A stretch of DNA of 40,647 bases from Sporisorium sorghi (GCA_023212695.1 JALCCG010000194.1:1-40647); one strand, 5' to 3'; numbered from the stretch's first letter, positions 10,734 through 20,559 are shown. Made by a program: numbers and translations. The notes: generated by a model not told the origin, from the sequence alone.

Positions 10734-13700
10734 TCAGATGGCCACCTTGCGAATGAGAAACGCATACACATGGTACCCGATCTCGACCTTCCTCATCTGC
10801 GCGTTCCTCTTTGCCTCCAGCACGCCCTGCCTTTTCACCTTCGTCTCCTCAAACTCCGCCACCCCTCCACCTTCCCGGTCTGCATCGGGCAGCCTCACCC
10901 CCTCCATGACCAAACACGCGCCTAGGCGCTTCTTCCTGCACGTCGTCTCGAAAACCGCCAGCGCGCGCGAGAGCGTCTTGTGCTCCGCTGTCACCGTCAC
11001 AATACACCCGCCCGTGCGCAGGACGGCGAACCACGACTCGAGCAGATGATGGTACAGCTTGGACAGCGACTGTGCGGCCTTTTCGCGCTTACCCCAAGGG
11101 AGGTCCGTGAGGATCGCGTCGATGCTGCCCGGGCCCGGGACAAGGGCTTGGAGCGCCGCGGGGTCGGTAGCGTCGAGCGCGCCGAGATGCACTTGCACGC
11201 TGCCGGTGCCCGGGGTGAAGCCGGCGAGGGCGGCGATCTGACGCGCGCGCTCGAGGGTTTCGCCGTCGACGTCGCAGCCGTACACGTGAGCCGTGAGCCC
11301 GCGCGCTTCGAGCTTCGCCGCGGTCTCGAATACTAGCGAACCGTGGCCGCAGCACGGCTCGAGCACTCGCAACGGTGCGAGCGCCTCGCCCGCCTCGACA
11401 CCGTTGGGGCCGTTGCGTTGCGTCGGTAATGGCAGCGCGAGCGCGAGCGACGCCGCGCGGTACTCGGCCATCGTCGTTCCCCCCACGAGCAGCGCGTTCC
11501 GCCCCGCCGGTCTGCGCGCGTTCGGCGTCACCGGCGCAGGCAGCTTGAGCAAAAACGCAATCTGACCCTCGCTTTTGAGTGCCGGATCATCATCTGCGCC
11601 GAGCGGCTTCTCAAACTCGTCCCCGATCCCGAACCCGGGCAGCAGCTTGAGCGTGATATCGAGCAACGGCGTTTCCAGGTCCACTTTCCAAGGCGTAGAG
11701 GCGGACAGAGGCGTGTGCGGCCCGTTGAGCCAGTCCCACGCGAGCTCGCCCACGTAGCGCTCCATGGTCTGCGAGTTGAGGCTGGGCAGGTTGTACGTCG
11801 CCCGGTCGACGGTGGCGCGGTAGGTGCGTGCAGTGATGGGCTGGCCGGTGGTGGACTCGACGATGGCTTGCCAGGTTTTCAGTGCGTGGTCCAGCTGCGG
11901 ACGCGAAGACTCCCACACGTCGTCGAGCAGCGAGAACAGTTGCACTTCGGATGGCAAGGGCGCTCCTTCGTCCGTGTCGGGTTCGCTGGCTGCTGTGCTG
12001 GTCGTCTGCTCGTGCGCGACTGCATCCAGTCCACCTGCTTGCGACTCTTCTCCTTCCTCGTTGGACGCAGCGAGGACGGCAGACGCTGCACCACCCTCCA
12101 CCTCGCCTTGTCCTGACAGTATCGCCGGCTTGGCAATGATCCCCGGCGTCGTCGGCTGCGTGCCCAGCTTCTTGCCTTCCTTCTTAGCCAATGCCTTGCG
12201 CAGCTCCTTGGCCTTCCACTTGGCCCTCTTACTGGCCCCACCAATGTGCTTTTCATGCTTGAGCTGCTTGGCCAGCTCGCGCGGGAACTCGTGCACCGCC
12301 GTCAGGAGGTACGCCGTCTTGGCGATGCCGAGCTTGGCGTCCATGTACGCCTGCAATGCGTAGCGGGCGAGCTGGTCGTCGTGCACGCCAACGTGGCCCG
12401 AGTGGATGCTCGAAGAGGTGCCGCAGCGAGGTGTCAGTGTGTCGTTGTTTTGGGAAGCGCGCGCAAGCGTCTGTTGGAGGATCTCGCGCTGGGCGAAATC
12501 TTCAAAGCCGCCAAACACTTGAAAGACGACCGGCCCGTTGATACCTTCAGTCGCAGCGGTGATCGTGTTGCTGAGGGAAGGCGAGGCGGCGTCGCCGACG
12601 GGAGGGAAGTCGACCAGCTGTTTGAGCTGCGTCAGCTCGACGCCTTGGTCGTGCTTGACGTACTTTTGCGGCTCGGCGAGACGCGATGCTTTCTCCTCGA
12701 TCTCGCTCGTGATGAGGCTCGACATCGCAGCGCTCGAGAGCTGCGCTTCGGTCTTGAGTGCTGCTTCCAGTCCTTGGGGCAGTGTTGCTTCTGTTGCGCC
12801 TGCACCCGTGCCCGAACCGTGCGGTGTGATCTCCTTCCAGTCCTCTCGCGCCCACCAGGGCAGCGCATCTTCGAACGACCACTCGTCCGTCCAGTATTTG
12901 ATGGCGTGCAGATAGATATAGAGCTCCTCGGGCTTCGGATCTGGCAAGAGCGGGATCTTGCACTCGGGGCAAAAGTCGGACGACTGTTCCCGCACGCGCT
13001 TCTGCCACGCCGTCTCGATGTCGATGGGGCGATTGAGACCTTTCGATGGCACTTCCCCTTTGTCCTTCTCCAACTTTTCCAGCGCCCTCTTCAGCAATTC
13101 GTCCGAAGGCCGACTCGACCGCCCATTAGGACCGGGGACGCTGACGTTCTCCAACCCCTCCTGTGCAATCATGTCCTTGAATAGCACCTCGTCCTTCCAC
13201 CGCGCCCAGTCCTCCTGCCCGTCCTGATCGCCCTTGATCGCATCCACAATCATCTCGACATCCTTGTGCCCAATCTCGCCGCCCACCTTCTTCCACTGGT
13301 CCGGCACCACCTCGGCAAACGCTCCCGGGTCCACCTTGCTCCACACATCGTGCCCGTAAATCGGATCGTTGCAGATCGGATGCCCCAGGTACTGCACATG
13401 AACGCGAATCTGATGTGTACGCCCCGTGATGGGCCGGCAGAACACGACGGACGAGTCGGTGGCGGCGTCGTACGAGAGGCGCACAAAGATGGTCTCGCAG
13501 TGCTTGCCTTTGGGGTGGACGATGTTGACGCCGCTCTGGCGGTCGATAGTGAGGATGGGTTCTTTGCATGAGATTTCACCCTCGGGAAAGTGGCCGCGGA
13601 CACGGCAGACGTAGGCCTTGCTCACCTGACCAGCGGCGAACTGGGCGCCGAGCCGCGAGGCGGTTTCCTTTTTGGTGGAGCAGACCATGATGCCGCTCGT

Positions 13701-14180
13701 GAGCCGGTCGAGGCGGTTGGTGGTGTAGACCATCTCGACGCCGTGCTCGGTGCGCAGCAGATCCGTCAGCGTGTGCCGCAGATACCTCCCCGCTGCATGG
13801 ACAGGAATCGACCCGGGCTTGACAATGACCAGGATGCCCTCGTCGTCATCGCGGTGGATAATCTTGATCGGTTCGTCCGTGACAGGCGGTTCGTGACGAT
13901 GGACGCTGTTGCAGATCTTGTCGCCATCGCCAATGGTTTGATGGATAGCGGCTTTCTTGCCATTGACGGTGCAGATACCCTTGTGAATCGCCCAGACGTA
14001 GTATTCCTTGGTGCGGTCGCGGAACTCGGTGGTCATGATCTCGATGAGCTCGCGCCCGAACCACCGCTGCTTGGAGTACGTTTGGAACTCGTACCAGTAT
14101 GGCTGGGTCTTGCGGAGGCCATCTTGGCGCTTTGTGATGCTGGTCGAGGGGCTGCCCTCTGCGCCCCTATGATGGCCCAT
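10734..14180 (-). CDS. Fusion: RluA-type pseudouridine synthase + THUMP tRNA methyltransferase
   Basis: One uninterrupted frame of 1148 residues. The N-terminal part (about 25-430) is a Pus9/Rib2-type pseudouridine synthase: PYWYEFQTYSKQRWFGREL, an S4-like segment, the catalytic NRLDRLTSG with Asp158, the TGRTHQIRVH motif, and a cysteine pair FCPECKIPLL near 405. Pus8/Pus9 make pseudouridine-32 in tRNAs. After a low-complexity linker, residues from about 555 (FQVFGGFEDFAQREILQ) start a second unit like THUMPD2/THUMPD3. It has a THUMP domain (TYRATVDRATYNLP near 787) and a Rossmann methyltransferase with motif I EPCCGHGSL at 941 and catalytic DLPWGKR at 1026. Its relatives make N2-methylguanosine in tRNA. 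Both active sites look intact. A separate-gene reading would need an internal start; none is obvious. Disordered inserts lie near 460-550 and 690-750. Confidence 0.9.
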   Translation of the reverse strand: MGHHRGAEGSPSTSITKRQDGLRKTQPYWYEFQTYSKQRWFGRELIEIMTTEFRDRTKEYYVWAIHKGICTVNGKKAAIHQTIGDGDKICNSVHRHEPPVTDEPIKIIHRDDDEGILVIVKPGSIPVHAAGRYLRHTLTDLLRTEHGVEMVYTTNRLDRLTSGIMVCSTKKETASRLGAQFAAGQVSKAYVCRVRGHFPEGEISCKEPILTIDRQSGVNIVHPKGKHCETIFVRLSYDAATDSSVVFCRPITGRTHQIRVHVQYLGHPICNDPIYGHDVWSKVDPGAFAEVVPDQWKKVGGEIGHKDVEMIVDAIKGDQDGQEDWARWKDEVLFKDMIAQEGLENVSVPGPNGRSSRPSDELLKRALEKLEKDKGEVPSKGLNRPIDIETAWQKRVREQSSDFCPECKIPLLPDPKPEELYIYLHAIKYWTDEWSFEDALPWWAREDWKEITPHGSGTGAGATEATLPQGLEAALKTEAQLSSAAMSSLITSEIEEKASRLAEPQKYVKHDQGVELTQLKQLVDFPPVGDAASPSLSNTITAATEGINGPVVFQVFGGFEDFAQREILQQTLARASQNNDTLTPRCGTSSSIHSGHVGVHDDQLARYALQAYMDAKLGIAKTAYLLTAVHEFPRELAKQLKHEKHIGGASKRAKWKAKELRKALAKKEGKKLGTQPTTPGIIAKPAILSGQGEVEGGAASAVLAASNEEGEESQAGGLDAVAHEQTTSTAASEPDTDEGAPLPSEVQLFSLLDDVWESSRPQLDHALKTWQAIVESTTGQPITARTYRATVDRATYNLPSLNSQTMERYVGELAWDWLNGPHTPLSASTPWKVDLETPLLDITLKLLPGFGIGDEFEKPLGADDDPALKSEGQIAFLLKLPAPVTPNARRPAGRNALLVGGTTMAEYRAASLALALPLPTQRNGPNGVEAGEALAPLRVLEPCCGHGSLVFETAAKLEARGLTAHVYGCDVDGETLERARQIAALAGFTPGTGSVQVHLGALDATDPAALQALVPGPGSIDAILTDLPWGKREKAAQSLSKLYHHLLESWFAVLRTGGCIVTVTAEHKTLSRALAVFETTCRKKRLGACLVMEGVRLPDADREGGGVAEFEETKVKRQGVLEAKRNAQMRKVEIGYHVYAFLIRKVAI

Positions 14181-14550
14181 CCTGTCGAGGTGCTTGAGAG
14201 TGCTGAGAGAGTGGTTAGGAGGGAATGATCAAGGGTCTGACCTTTGGCACACGACTTTTCTCCTGAAAAAAATTCTAGCTTTGCCTCCGACTTCCGGCTT
14301 TTTTCCTCGCCAAGTTTGGGGCATGGTCGACGAGGTCTTGAGCAGCTCGCAGAGAGGCAAACATGGTCTGGAGCACACAGAGTGAGAAGACGATGCGGAG
14401 GTTGGATTACAAATACAGCAGGTGGACAGACTGAAAAGATGCGATGCGACAAGAGCGACGAGACGAAAGAAGCGCAAATTGAGAGGTATAAGGGCAGCGA
14501 GAGCCGGCCAAAGGTATACATAGTGAAAGGTCTAGACGGCGCCAAGATGT
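14181..14550. other. Intergenic, 370 bases
   Basis: This separates two minus-strand genes, so it should contain the downstream region of the Acn9-like gene and the promoter of the fusion gene. I see no TATA box, RNA gene or repeat. Confidence 0.4.
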
Positions 14551-15072
14551 TCAATCGCCCTTCTTGACGGACATGCCAGCCTCAGCTGCCGCCTTCTCCG
14601 CCATCTCCCGCTGCTGTGACGGCGGATGCGCCTGCGCCTTCTCCGAATACGCCTCCAGCGTCGCCGTCATGAGCTCGTGAATCTGGTAGATCTGTTCGTC
14701 CGACATCTTCTCCAGCAGCTGAGCATCCAGCCTCTGCCCTCTGAACCCACCCGGCTGGCCCTGGTGCACCTCGAGCTGGTCGAGGTACATTTTCCACGAG
14801 CTCAAAAACCCGATGATTTGGAGCGGGTTGTCGATATCCTTGTGACGGTGGAATTCGTCCTTGACGTAGTTGTCGCCGACGGCACGCATGTCGGCGTCGA
14901 GCTTGCGGTGGGCGCGCATGATGCGGCGGTAGAGCTTGACGGGCGGGAGGATGGTGGCGGCGGTACGTTTGACCGCGTTGAGCTCCGAGCCGGGCGGGAT
15001 GGGCTGGTTGGACGCCGACGCCAGCGAGCGCAGCGTCGAGCGGAATAGAAGGGCGTGTGACGGTCGAAACAT
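14551..15072 (-). CDS. ACN9: Succinate dehydrogenase assembly factor 3 (Acn9/Sdh7, LYR protein)
   Basis: 173 residues from ATG 15072. The first 30 residues (MFRPSHALLFRSTLRSLASA) are basic and amphipathic without acidic residues, as in a mitochondrial presequence. The LYR-type motif KLYRRIMRAHRK is followed by the family signature VGDNYVKDEFHRHKDIDNP and LQIIGFLSSWKMYLDQL. Acn9/SDHAF3 proteins help mature the iron-sulfur subunit of succinate dehydrogenase in the mitochondrial matrix. The C-terminal 60 residues are more polar and make the protein longer than the usual 120-135 residues. A consensus intron (GTAAGC to TTTGCAG, 15146-15083) sits just upstream, so the leader is probably spliced and the TTG-initiated extension upstream of ATG 15072 is not coding. 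Confidence 0.9.
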   Translation of the reverse strand: MFRPSHALLFRSTLRSLASASNQPIPPGSELNAVKRTAATILPPVKLYRRIMRAHRKLDADMRAVGDNYVKDEFHRHKDIDNPLQIIGFLSSWKMYLDQLEVHQGQPGGFRGQRLDAQLLEKMSDEQIYQIHELMTATLEAYSEKAQAHPPSQQREMAEKAAAEAGMSVKKGD

Positions 15073-15082
15073 GGCGGTATTG

Positions 15083-15146
15083 CTGCAAAGAGCGTAAAGC
15101 AAGAGAAGAGTCAGCGTGCAAGTCCAGAAACGACGGCGGTGCTTAC
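15083..15146 (-). other. Probable 5' leader intron of the Acn9/SDHAF3 gene
   Basis: On the minus strand the donor GTAAGC (15146-15141) and the acceptor TTTGCAG ending at 15083 flank 64 bases with a GCTGAC branch-like site and a pyrimidine-rich end. The start codon lies 10 bases after the acceptor. Confidence 0.6.
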
Positions 15147-15504
15147 TGTACCGCTGCGGCTGCTGCTGTAAAAGTTTCCTCGAAAAGGAAAGACGGCTCA
15201 GAAATCAAGAGTTGCGGCATCGACCAAAGCAGAATGACCATGCCCGAAAGCTTGACCATTCAGAGCCAAGGGCTCGGCGAAGAGGTGCCAGATAAATTGA
15301 GCGCTTTTAAAAACCTAGCGCGATCGCTCATTGCCGGATGTAGGTGACCAGTAGTCGTAGAAGCAGCAGCAGGGGCAATTGCCGTCGGAAGGACGCAGGA
15401 GCGAGTACGTACACTTTGGTTGCGACGAGGAGGCCAATCTATGACATGGTGATGGTGGTGGAAAGAAGGAGTGTGCGACCAGCTTACGAGAGATCTTTAC
15501 CGCA

Positions 15505-15535
<31 letters not shown>

Positions 15536-15751
15536 CCGCTTTTTTGATTTTCTTCGTCCGCTTTCTTCCTGCATTTTATCGGCCCGATTGCAGCTCTCGA
15601 GCCCGATCCATCTCTGTCAACTCATTCGAGAAGAAGCTTATCGACATCTCGACGCTGTACACTCAAGCAGAGCGACACGAAGTCGTAGGATGAGCTTGCC
15701 ATCGCGCAGAAGGAGTGTTTGATTGCGATGTGCGTTCTATGTCGCCTGCAG
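15147..15751. other. Intergenic with a 26-base T run
   Basis: This lies between the Acn9-like gene promoter and the end of the phosphatase gene. It contains T26 at 15510-15535. No RNA gene or open frame with recognisable features was found. Confidence 0.4.
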
Positions 15752-17614
15752 TTAGCTCTCTTGCCCCTTCTTGTCCTTCTTCGAGTAGCACTTTTCCCAC
15801 TCGTTGGCTTGATCTACCCACTTCAGAGGCTCGACAAAGGCGGCAAGCGGGCAGAGATGGTCGCTTTCCGAAAAGCTCGAGCCTGAACACCAGCTGCCCT
15901 CCAAGACACTGGCTGGCTGATCGTTGACCAAGATGCGTACATACTCGTCCCTCCCGCACTCGAGCTTCTCCACCGTCAACCTGCCCGAGAATGGCGTGGT
16001 GAGGGAAGTCATCCACTCGTGCCCCTCGCCCCACAGCCCCAGCGCAGCGATCGCGGGTGCGAGCTGGTTGTCGTGCGTAAAGTCGACAAACGCTCTGGGG
16101 CCGTTTGCGGAAGGTATGGGAAATGTATCGCTGTCCTTGTCGAGCGTCGTGTTGATCGAAGTGGGCGGATTCATGACCGGTGGCCGATCCTCTAGTCTTG
16201 CTAGGAGCTCTCGCAACCAGGGCGTCGCCAGCGCTTTGTGCAGAGGATTGTGCGCCGCGAACCCATAGTCCTTCTCCATGTTGGTCGTGATCTCGTATAT
16301 GCTTGCAAACTCTTGCGGCTCGAAAAGACCGCAAAAGGGGCTCACAGCGCCCTCGTTGCGCTTTGGCTGGTTGTACAGCAAGCCGTACGGGTCAAGCCTG
16401 GCCACCGTGTCGAAGGCACACAGACTGAACAGCTGCTGCACTTGATTCGGCTTCAAGTGCAACCTTTCCCCGCGTCGGTCTTTGCTCCCGCCCCTTCGGA
16501 CACCAAGCCGGCTCGCCAGCCTCGCACGGATAGCAGCAGTGGCATTGCTCGCAAACGCAGCCGTCTTGATCGAGGCGGGACTCTGCGCATTGTCGCGATA
16601 GTCGCGTTCGAAGGCCGAGCACGTGTAGACGTCGAGCGTGTTGTTGCTGATCACCTCGCCGAGCTTGTCTGCCTTGCGCGCTTCGGGGATGATGAGGTCG
16701 GGCTTGGGGAGGTAGCGGATGCGACGATGGGGCTTGCCGCTTTTGAGACCGTCGAGCACGGCAGGTCGTCCTTTCTGGGGCCATGGGGCTGATTCGGGAG
16801 GTGCGTGGCGGAAGGGCTTGTGCGGCGAGTGTGCAAAGCCTTGCAACCAGAAGCGCGACGTGGTGACGACGCGGTCTGCTCCCGATGCACGGACGAAGGG
16901 TCTTTGCGCGTGGCTTGGCTCGTTCTCCGCTGAGGAAGAGCTTGTGTAAGAGCCTAGAATGCGGCACACGCCTCGACGGACGCGAGAGAACAGCCGCAGG
17001 ACAGGCGGTGCGTCGGTCGGTGAGGATGCTTCGGGCTCTACACAGAGCAGATCGAGCAGCGAATTGGAGTTGGCGCCATTGCTGTCCAGCTCGACATCGT
17101 AATCTGCATTGACCTCGACTTGCTTCTCGTTGAAAAGATGAGCATACTGCTCATAGAAGCGCCACCCGGAAGAGTAGGCCTCAAACTGGCCATAAGGAGT
17201 CAGCTCCGAGTTGCCGAGACGGTTGCGCAGACCTCCGTCCTCTGCCCTTTTCGGTTCGACCCAGTGCCGCAGCCACTCGAGTTGTGGATCGAGCCCCTCG
17301 GTCGGCTTGAGGTGCGTGCTTTCTTTAGGCACACGTTCGAGGTGCTTGGCAATCTGACGGAGCGTCTTGCGCAGCTGTTTGTATGCGCCGCCGGTGGGAT
17401 AGCGAGAGCCGTGTCGTTCGAGCTGACTGACAAAGGTCACTGTGCAATTCTGCGGAATATCGTCATCCTTCGACGAGGTGTTGGCAGGGAACCAAGGCGA
17501 GTACTGGCCGAGGTTGTGAAAGATGTCTGGTGGCAAGAGGTGCGGGCCTGGGAGATGTGGAGTGGGAGCTCCGTGTGCGCCGACGGACGCAAGGCTCTGT
17601 GTGATGGCTGGCAT
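15752..17614 (-). CDS. Phytase-family histidine acid phosphatase
   Basis: 620 residues from ATG 17614; codons further upstream in frame lack an ATG. The fold is recognisable from GQYSPWFPAN before the catalytic ERHGSRYP (Arg67, His68), then RASGADRVV, CAFDTVARLDPYGLLY, the acid/base pair FTHDNQLAP (His514, Asp515), VNDQPASVL and the C-terminal Cys-containing SDHLCPLAAFVEPLKW. This is the layout of fungal phytase/PhoA enzymes, which remove phosphate from inositol phosphates and other monoesters. Enzymes of this family usually have about 440-480 residues and a signal peptide. Here the N terminus shows no signal peptide, and extra segments lie near residues 180-330 (Ser/Glu-rich, then Pro/Lys-rich) and 390-420 (basic). 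The lack of a signal could mean an intracellular enzyme or a missed upstream exon. Confidence 0.87.
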   Translation of the reverse strand: MPAITQSLASVGAHGAPTPHLPGPHLLPPDIFHNLGQYSPWFPANTSSKDDDIPQNCTVTFVSQLERHGSRYPTGGAYKQLRKTLRQIAKHLERVPKESTHLKPTEGLDPQLEWLRHWVEPKRAEDGGLRNRLGNSELTPYGQFEAYSSGWRFYEQYAHLFNEKQVEVNADYDVELDSNGANSNSLLDLLCVEPEASSPTDAPPVLRLFSRVRRGVCRILGSYTSSSSAENEPSHAQRPFVRASGADRVVTTSRFWLQGFAHSPHKPFRHAPPESAPWPQKGRPAVLDGLKSGKPHRRIRYLPKPDLIIPEARKADKLGEVISNNTLDVYTCSAFERDYRDNAQSPASIKTAAFASNATAAIRARLASRLGVRRGGSKDRRGERLHLKPNQVQQLFSLCAFDTVARLDPYGLLYNQPKRNEGAVSPFCGLFEPQEFASIYEITTNMEKDYGFAAHNPLHKALATPWLRELLARLEDRPPVMNPPTSINTTLDKDSDTFPIPSANGPRAFVDFTHDNQLAPAIAALGLWGEGHEWMTSLTTPFSGRLTVEKLECGRDEYVRILVNDQPASVLEGSWCSGSSFSESDHLCPLAAFVEPLKWVDQANEWEKCYSKKDKKGQES

Positions 17615-17709
17615 CGTCAACTGTATTGGCTGAAGCGAGAGTGCTTCGTAGCGGATGACGAACTGTTGAGGGCAGTGGAAGATGGTCACATGGTCGTTAG
17701 ACACAGAGG

Positions 17710-17716
17710 TTATATA
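17710..17716 (-). promoter_or_regulatory. TATA box of the phosphatase gene
   Basis: TATATAA on the minus strand, 96 bases before ATG 17614. The spacing leaves room for a start site and a short leader, and it argues against translation beginning upstream of 17614. Confidence 0.6.
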
Positions 17717-18704
17717 TGGATCGACACGGAGCGAGCGGATCTGCGCGGAGGCTCAAATGAGCAGAAACGTCATTCGGAAGACAGGCTCGGGTGCGGAGCA
17801 GCGCTGCAAAGCATGCTGTCGAGCTTGAAAGCCCAAGGTTGGCTCAAGAGGAGGATGCCAACGAGAACGAGTTGCTGATGAGAACGTGTTCGGTCCAAGA
17901 GCAACGTGATCAAAATTAAGACTTTGGCTTGCAGCAGCGAGCATCAGCAGCGAGCATCAGCATCAGCATCAGCAACGGCATCGAGAGGACCCTTTCGGTT
18001 TCTGTGTCAAGATCTTGCCAGAAGAAATGCCCGATATTGATGAGATCGGGTCACTGCCACGAGGCATTCACTGCATGCATGATGCTTTGCATTTGACCGG
18101 TGAACAGCAAAGCACCGTGCTACGACTGAGCGTCAGTGGTGATTGATGAGCGAGAGAGCGGTGTTTGTGACGGTGTGCCTTGCTTGATCTGCAATTTCCA
18201 CCAAGCAAACTCGCACTCTGCGTCGTCCGATGAGAGAAAGTTCCGCCGAAGATCTGTCTGTCTGCTTTGCTGCGCTGCTTGCTGCAATCTGACGCTCGAC
18301 CGAATCACAGCTTCGGCCTGTCCGCCTTGGACCTGGTTCGCACTTTCGCCAAGCTTAATTTTTTTTTATTTTTTTATTTTTTTTCGAAAATTTAATCCAA
18401 GTCCCGCTTTTGACTTGACTTTGAAGCGAGGCAGCAGCGGGCGTGACCGTGACCGTGACCGTGACCGTGACCCTGGAAGAGAATCTCTCGATCTGACCAA
18501 AGGAGGAGAGCGAGCGAGCGAAAGAGCGAAAGAGCGCATCAGCCATTCATTTCGACCGACTGACCGACTTCTTCCAAGTTGTCACTCGCCAGCGACATCA
18601 TCAATCAATCACCTTTCCCCACCTTTTTCCCCCTTCTCTTCACTTCCTCTCCCTCTCTCTCTCGCAGCTTCGGAAGCACCGTGTCGGGCACATTTCCTTG
18701 AAAA
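17717..18704. other. Divergent promoter region of phosphatase and hexokinase
   Basis: No gene is seen. A CATCAG-type hexamer array occurs around 17945-17975, an A/T-rich block of T runs at 18357-18384, and a perfect (GTGACC)5 array at 18443-18472. The last 130 bases before 18705 are a strong CT-rich tract (CTTCCTCTCCCTCTCTCTCTCG), commonly found just before the start in highly expressed fungal genes. The closing CTCTCGCAG could also be an acceptor of a leader intron, but I could not fix the donor. Confidence 0.45.
18443..18472 (+). repeat. Perfect hexanucleotide array (GTGACC)5
   Basis: Five identical tandem copies of GTGACC in the region upstream of hexokinase, followed by a degenerate copy (CTGGAA). 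It could be a simple satellite or a cluster of binding sites containing GTGAC. Confidence 0.9.
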
Positions 18705-20274
18705 ATGCCGGCTGTTCCGTCTGTATCGCGGCAGCAAGCCGTCGAGGCGATCCAGCAGCAGTTTACGCTCGATAAGCCGTTGCTCGAGTCGCTCATCGCC
18801 CGCTTCCAAGAGCTTTACGATTACGGTCTCGCCAACAATGGCGCCGAAATGCAGATGATCCCGTCATTCGTGACAGGTGTTCCCACGGGTACGGAGAAGG
18901 GCACCTATCTCGCTCTCGACTTGGGAGGAACCAACCTGCGTGTCTGCGAAGTGGCTCTTGCCGGCGACGGCACCTTCACCATCAAGCAGGAAAAGTACAA
19001 GGTATCCGACCAGCTCAAGCAAGGGCCCGTTCGCGATCTGTTCGACTATATGGCCACCAGCGTCGATCAGTTCCTCACCGACTTTGGCACCACTTCCCTC
19101 GAGGACATGCTGCACCTCGGCTTTACCTTCAGTTTCCCGGTCGAGCAGTCGGCCATCGACCGCGGCCACCTCATCCACTGGACAAAGGGATTCAACTGCC
19201 CCGACGCTCCGGGCGAGGATGTCGTCCAGCTGCTGCAGGACGCGCTCGACCGCAAACACATCAAAGTCAGATGCAGCGCCCTCGTCAACGACACGGTCGG
19301 TGCGCTGCTCGCTCACGCCTACGCCTCCAACGGTGCACTCATCAGCGCCATCTTTGGCACGGGTACCAACGGCGCCTACCTCGAAGACATTTCGAAAATC
19401 AAAAAGCTCAAGACCGCGCAGGGCTCCATCACGCACATGGTCATCAACACCGAATGGGGTGGATTCGACGACGAACGCAAGGCGCTGCCCGTCACCATCT
19501 TTGACAACCAGGTCGATCGCGAGTCGATCCGCCCAAGGAACCATATTTTCGAAAAGATGATCAGCGGCATGTACCTCGGCGAAGTGACGCGCTGCGTGCT
19601 GCTGCACCTCATCGACCAGTTGGTCCTCTTCCGGGGCTTCTCGTCCAAGCTGCTCAACACGCAGTATGCCTTTGACACGGCGTACATGTCGGCCATCGAG
19701 GCGGACAAGGAGGACGCTTCGTCGTCTTCGAATGCTACGCGAAAAGTGCTCGTGCAGACGCTCAAAATCAAGGACGAGTACGTTTCCACCGAGGACATCG
19801 AGACGGTGCGCACTGTCTGCAAGATCGTCGGCACACGGGCAGCGCGGTTGAGCGCCGTCGCCATCGCTGCCACCATGGTCCAGACCGATAACGTCAAGAG
19901 CACCGGGCCTAACGACGCCGGCGTCAAGGTTGGCATGGACGGAAGCGTCATCGAATACTATCCACGTGAGTTGCCCGCTGCAGCTGTGTTCCGTACCGGA
20001 TGGCCGTTTTCTAACTCTTTACTCTTCTTACCGCAAATACAGACTTTGAGGAACGCATGCGAGAAGCACTGCGTGAACTTATCGGCGACGAGGGAGAGAA
20101 GCGCGTCAAGATTGGACTCGCCAAGGATGGAAGTGGTGTAGGAGGCAAGTGCTTTGCTCAGTGTTCCACAACGAGGTCTGAAGCTAATCATGACTGGCAC
20201 TTTCATTTTCAACAGCTGCATTGGGCGCACTTCAAGCCGCCAAGCAGGCCGCGAGCGGTCACCATGTCGAGTAA
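18705..20274 (+). CDS. HXK1: Hexokinase (3 exons)
   Basis: Phosphorylates glucose and other hexoses with ATP at the entry to glycolysis in the cytosol. Motifs include the phosphate-1 loop LALDLGGTNLRV, the sugar-binding FSFPVEQSAIDRGHLIHWTKGF-type segment, catalytic Asp in LVNDTVGALL, GTGTNGAYLE, and the C-terminal adenosine loop GLAKDGSGVGAALGAL, which appears only after splicing. Exons: 18705-19965, 20043-20144 and 20216-20274. Intron 1 (19966-20042) is GTGAGT...CAG. Intron 2 (20145-20215) has a GC donor (GCAAGT) and AG acceptor. The product is 473 residues, normal for a fungal hexokinase. The stop TAA at 20272-20274 lies inside a consensus donor GTAAGT (20271-20276) with a good acceptor at 20343, so an alternative longer C terminus ending at 20549 is possible. 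Confidence 0.9.
20145..20215 (+). other. GC-AG intron in hexokinase
   Basis: Joining GGTGTAGGAG to CTGCATTGG restores the conserved GSGVGAALGAL phosphate-binding loop in frame. No GT donor nearby gives that sequence. The donor GCAAGT matches the strong consensus usual for GC introns, and the acceptor is TTTTCAACAG. Confidence 0.8.
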
Positions 20275-20343
20275 GTTCCGAGTTGCAAGCGTCGTGAATG
20301 GTGGCTTTCAGTGTTGCTGACCCTGCCTCTTTTCTCCGCGCAG
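20271..20343 (+). other. Potential third hexokinase intron overlapping the stop codon
   Basis: Donor GTAAGT, branch-like GCTGAC at about 20315-20320, and acceptor CTCCGCGCAG form a well-made 73-base intron. Splicing removes the TAA at 20272 and extends the protein by about 69 codons to TAG at 20547-20549. Unspliced, the protein ends in GHHVE. Confidence 0.55.
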
Positions 20344-20559
20344 AACCTGACATTGATCTCACGGCTACAGTCACCCACAGCAATCTAAACCGTCATCATT
20401 CCAGATCAACTCGCATGGAACGGCATCATTTTGGCATTTCCGGTGGTCCAACGAGCAGCAAAGAGTCCAGGTGGATTGAGGAGACGAGATCGAGCAGAAA
20501 GGGGTATCTGAGAGCGGAAGATGTAGCAACAGGGAAAGGTGGCTGGTAGAGCCTCGACT

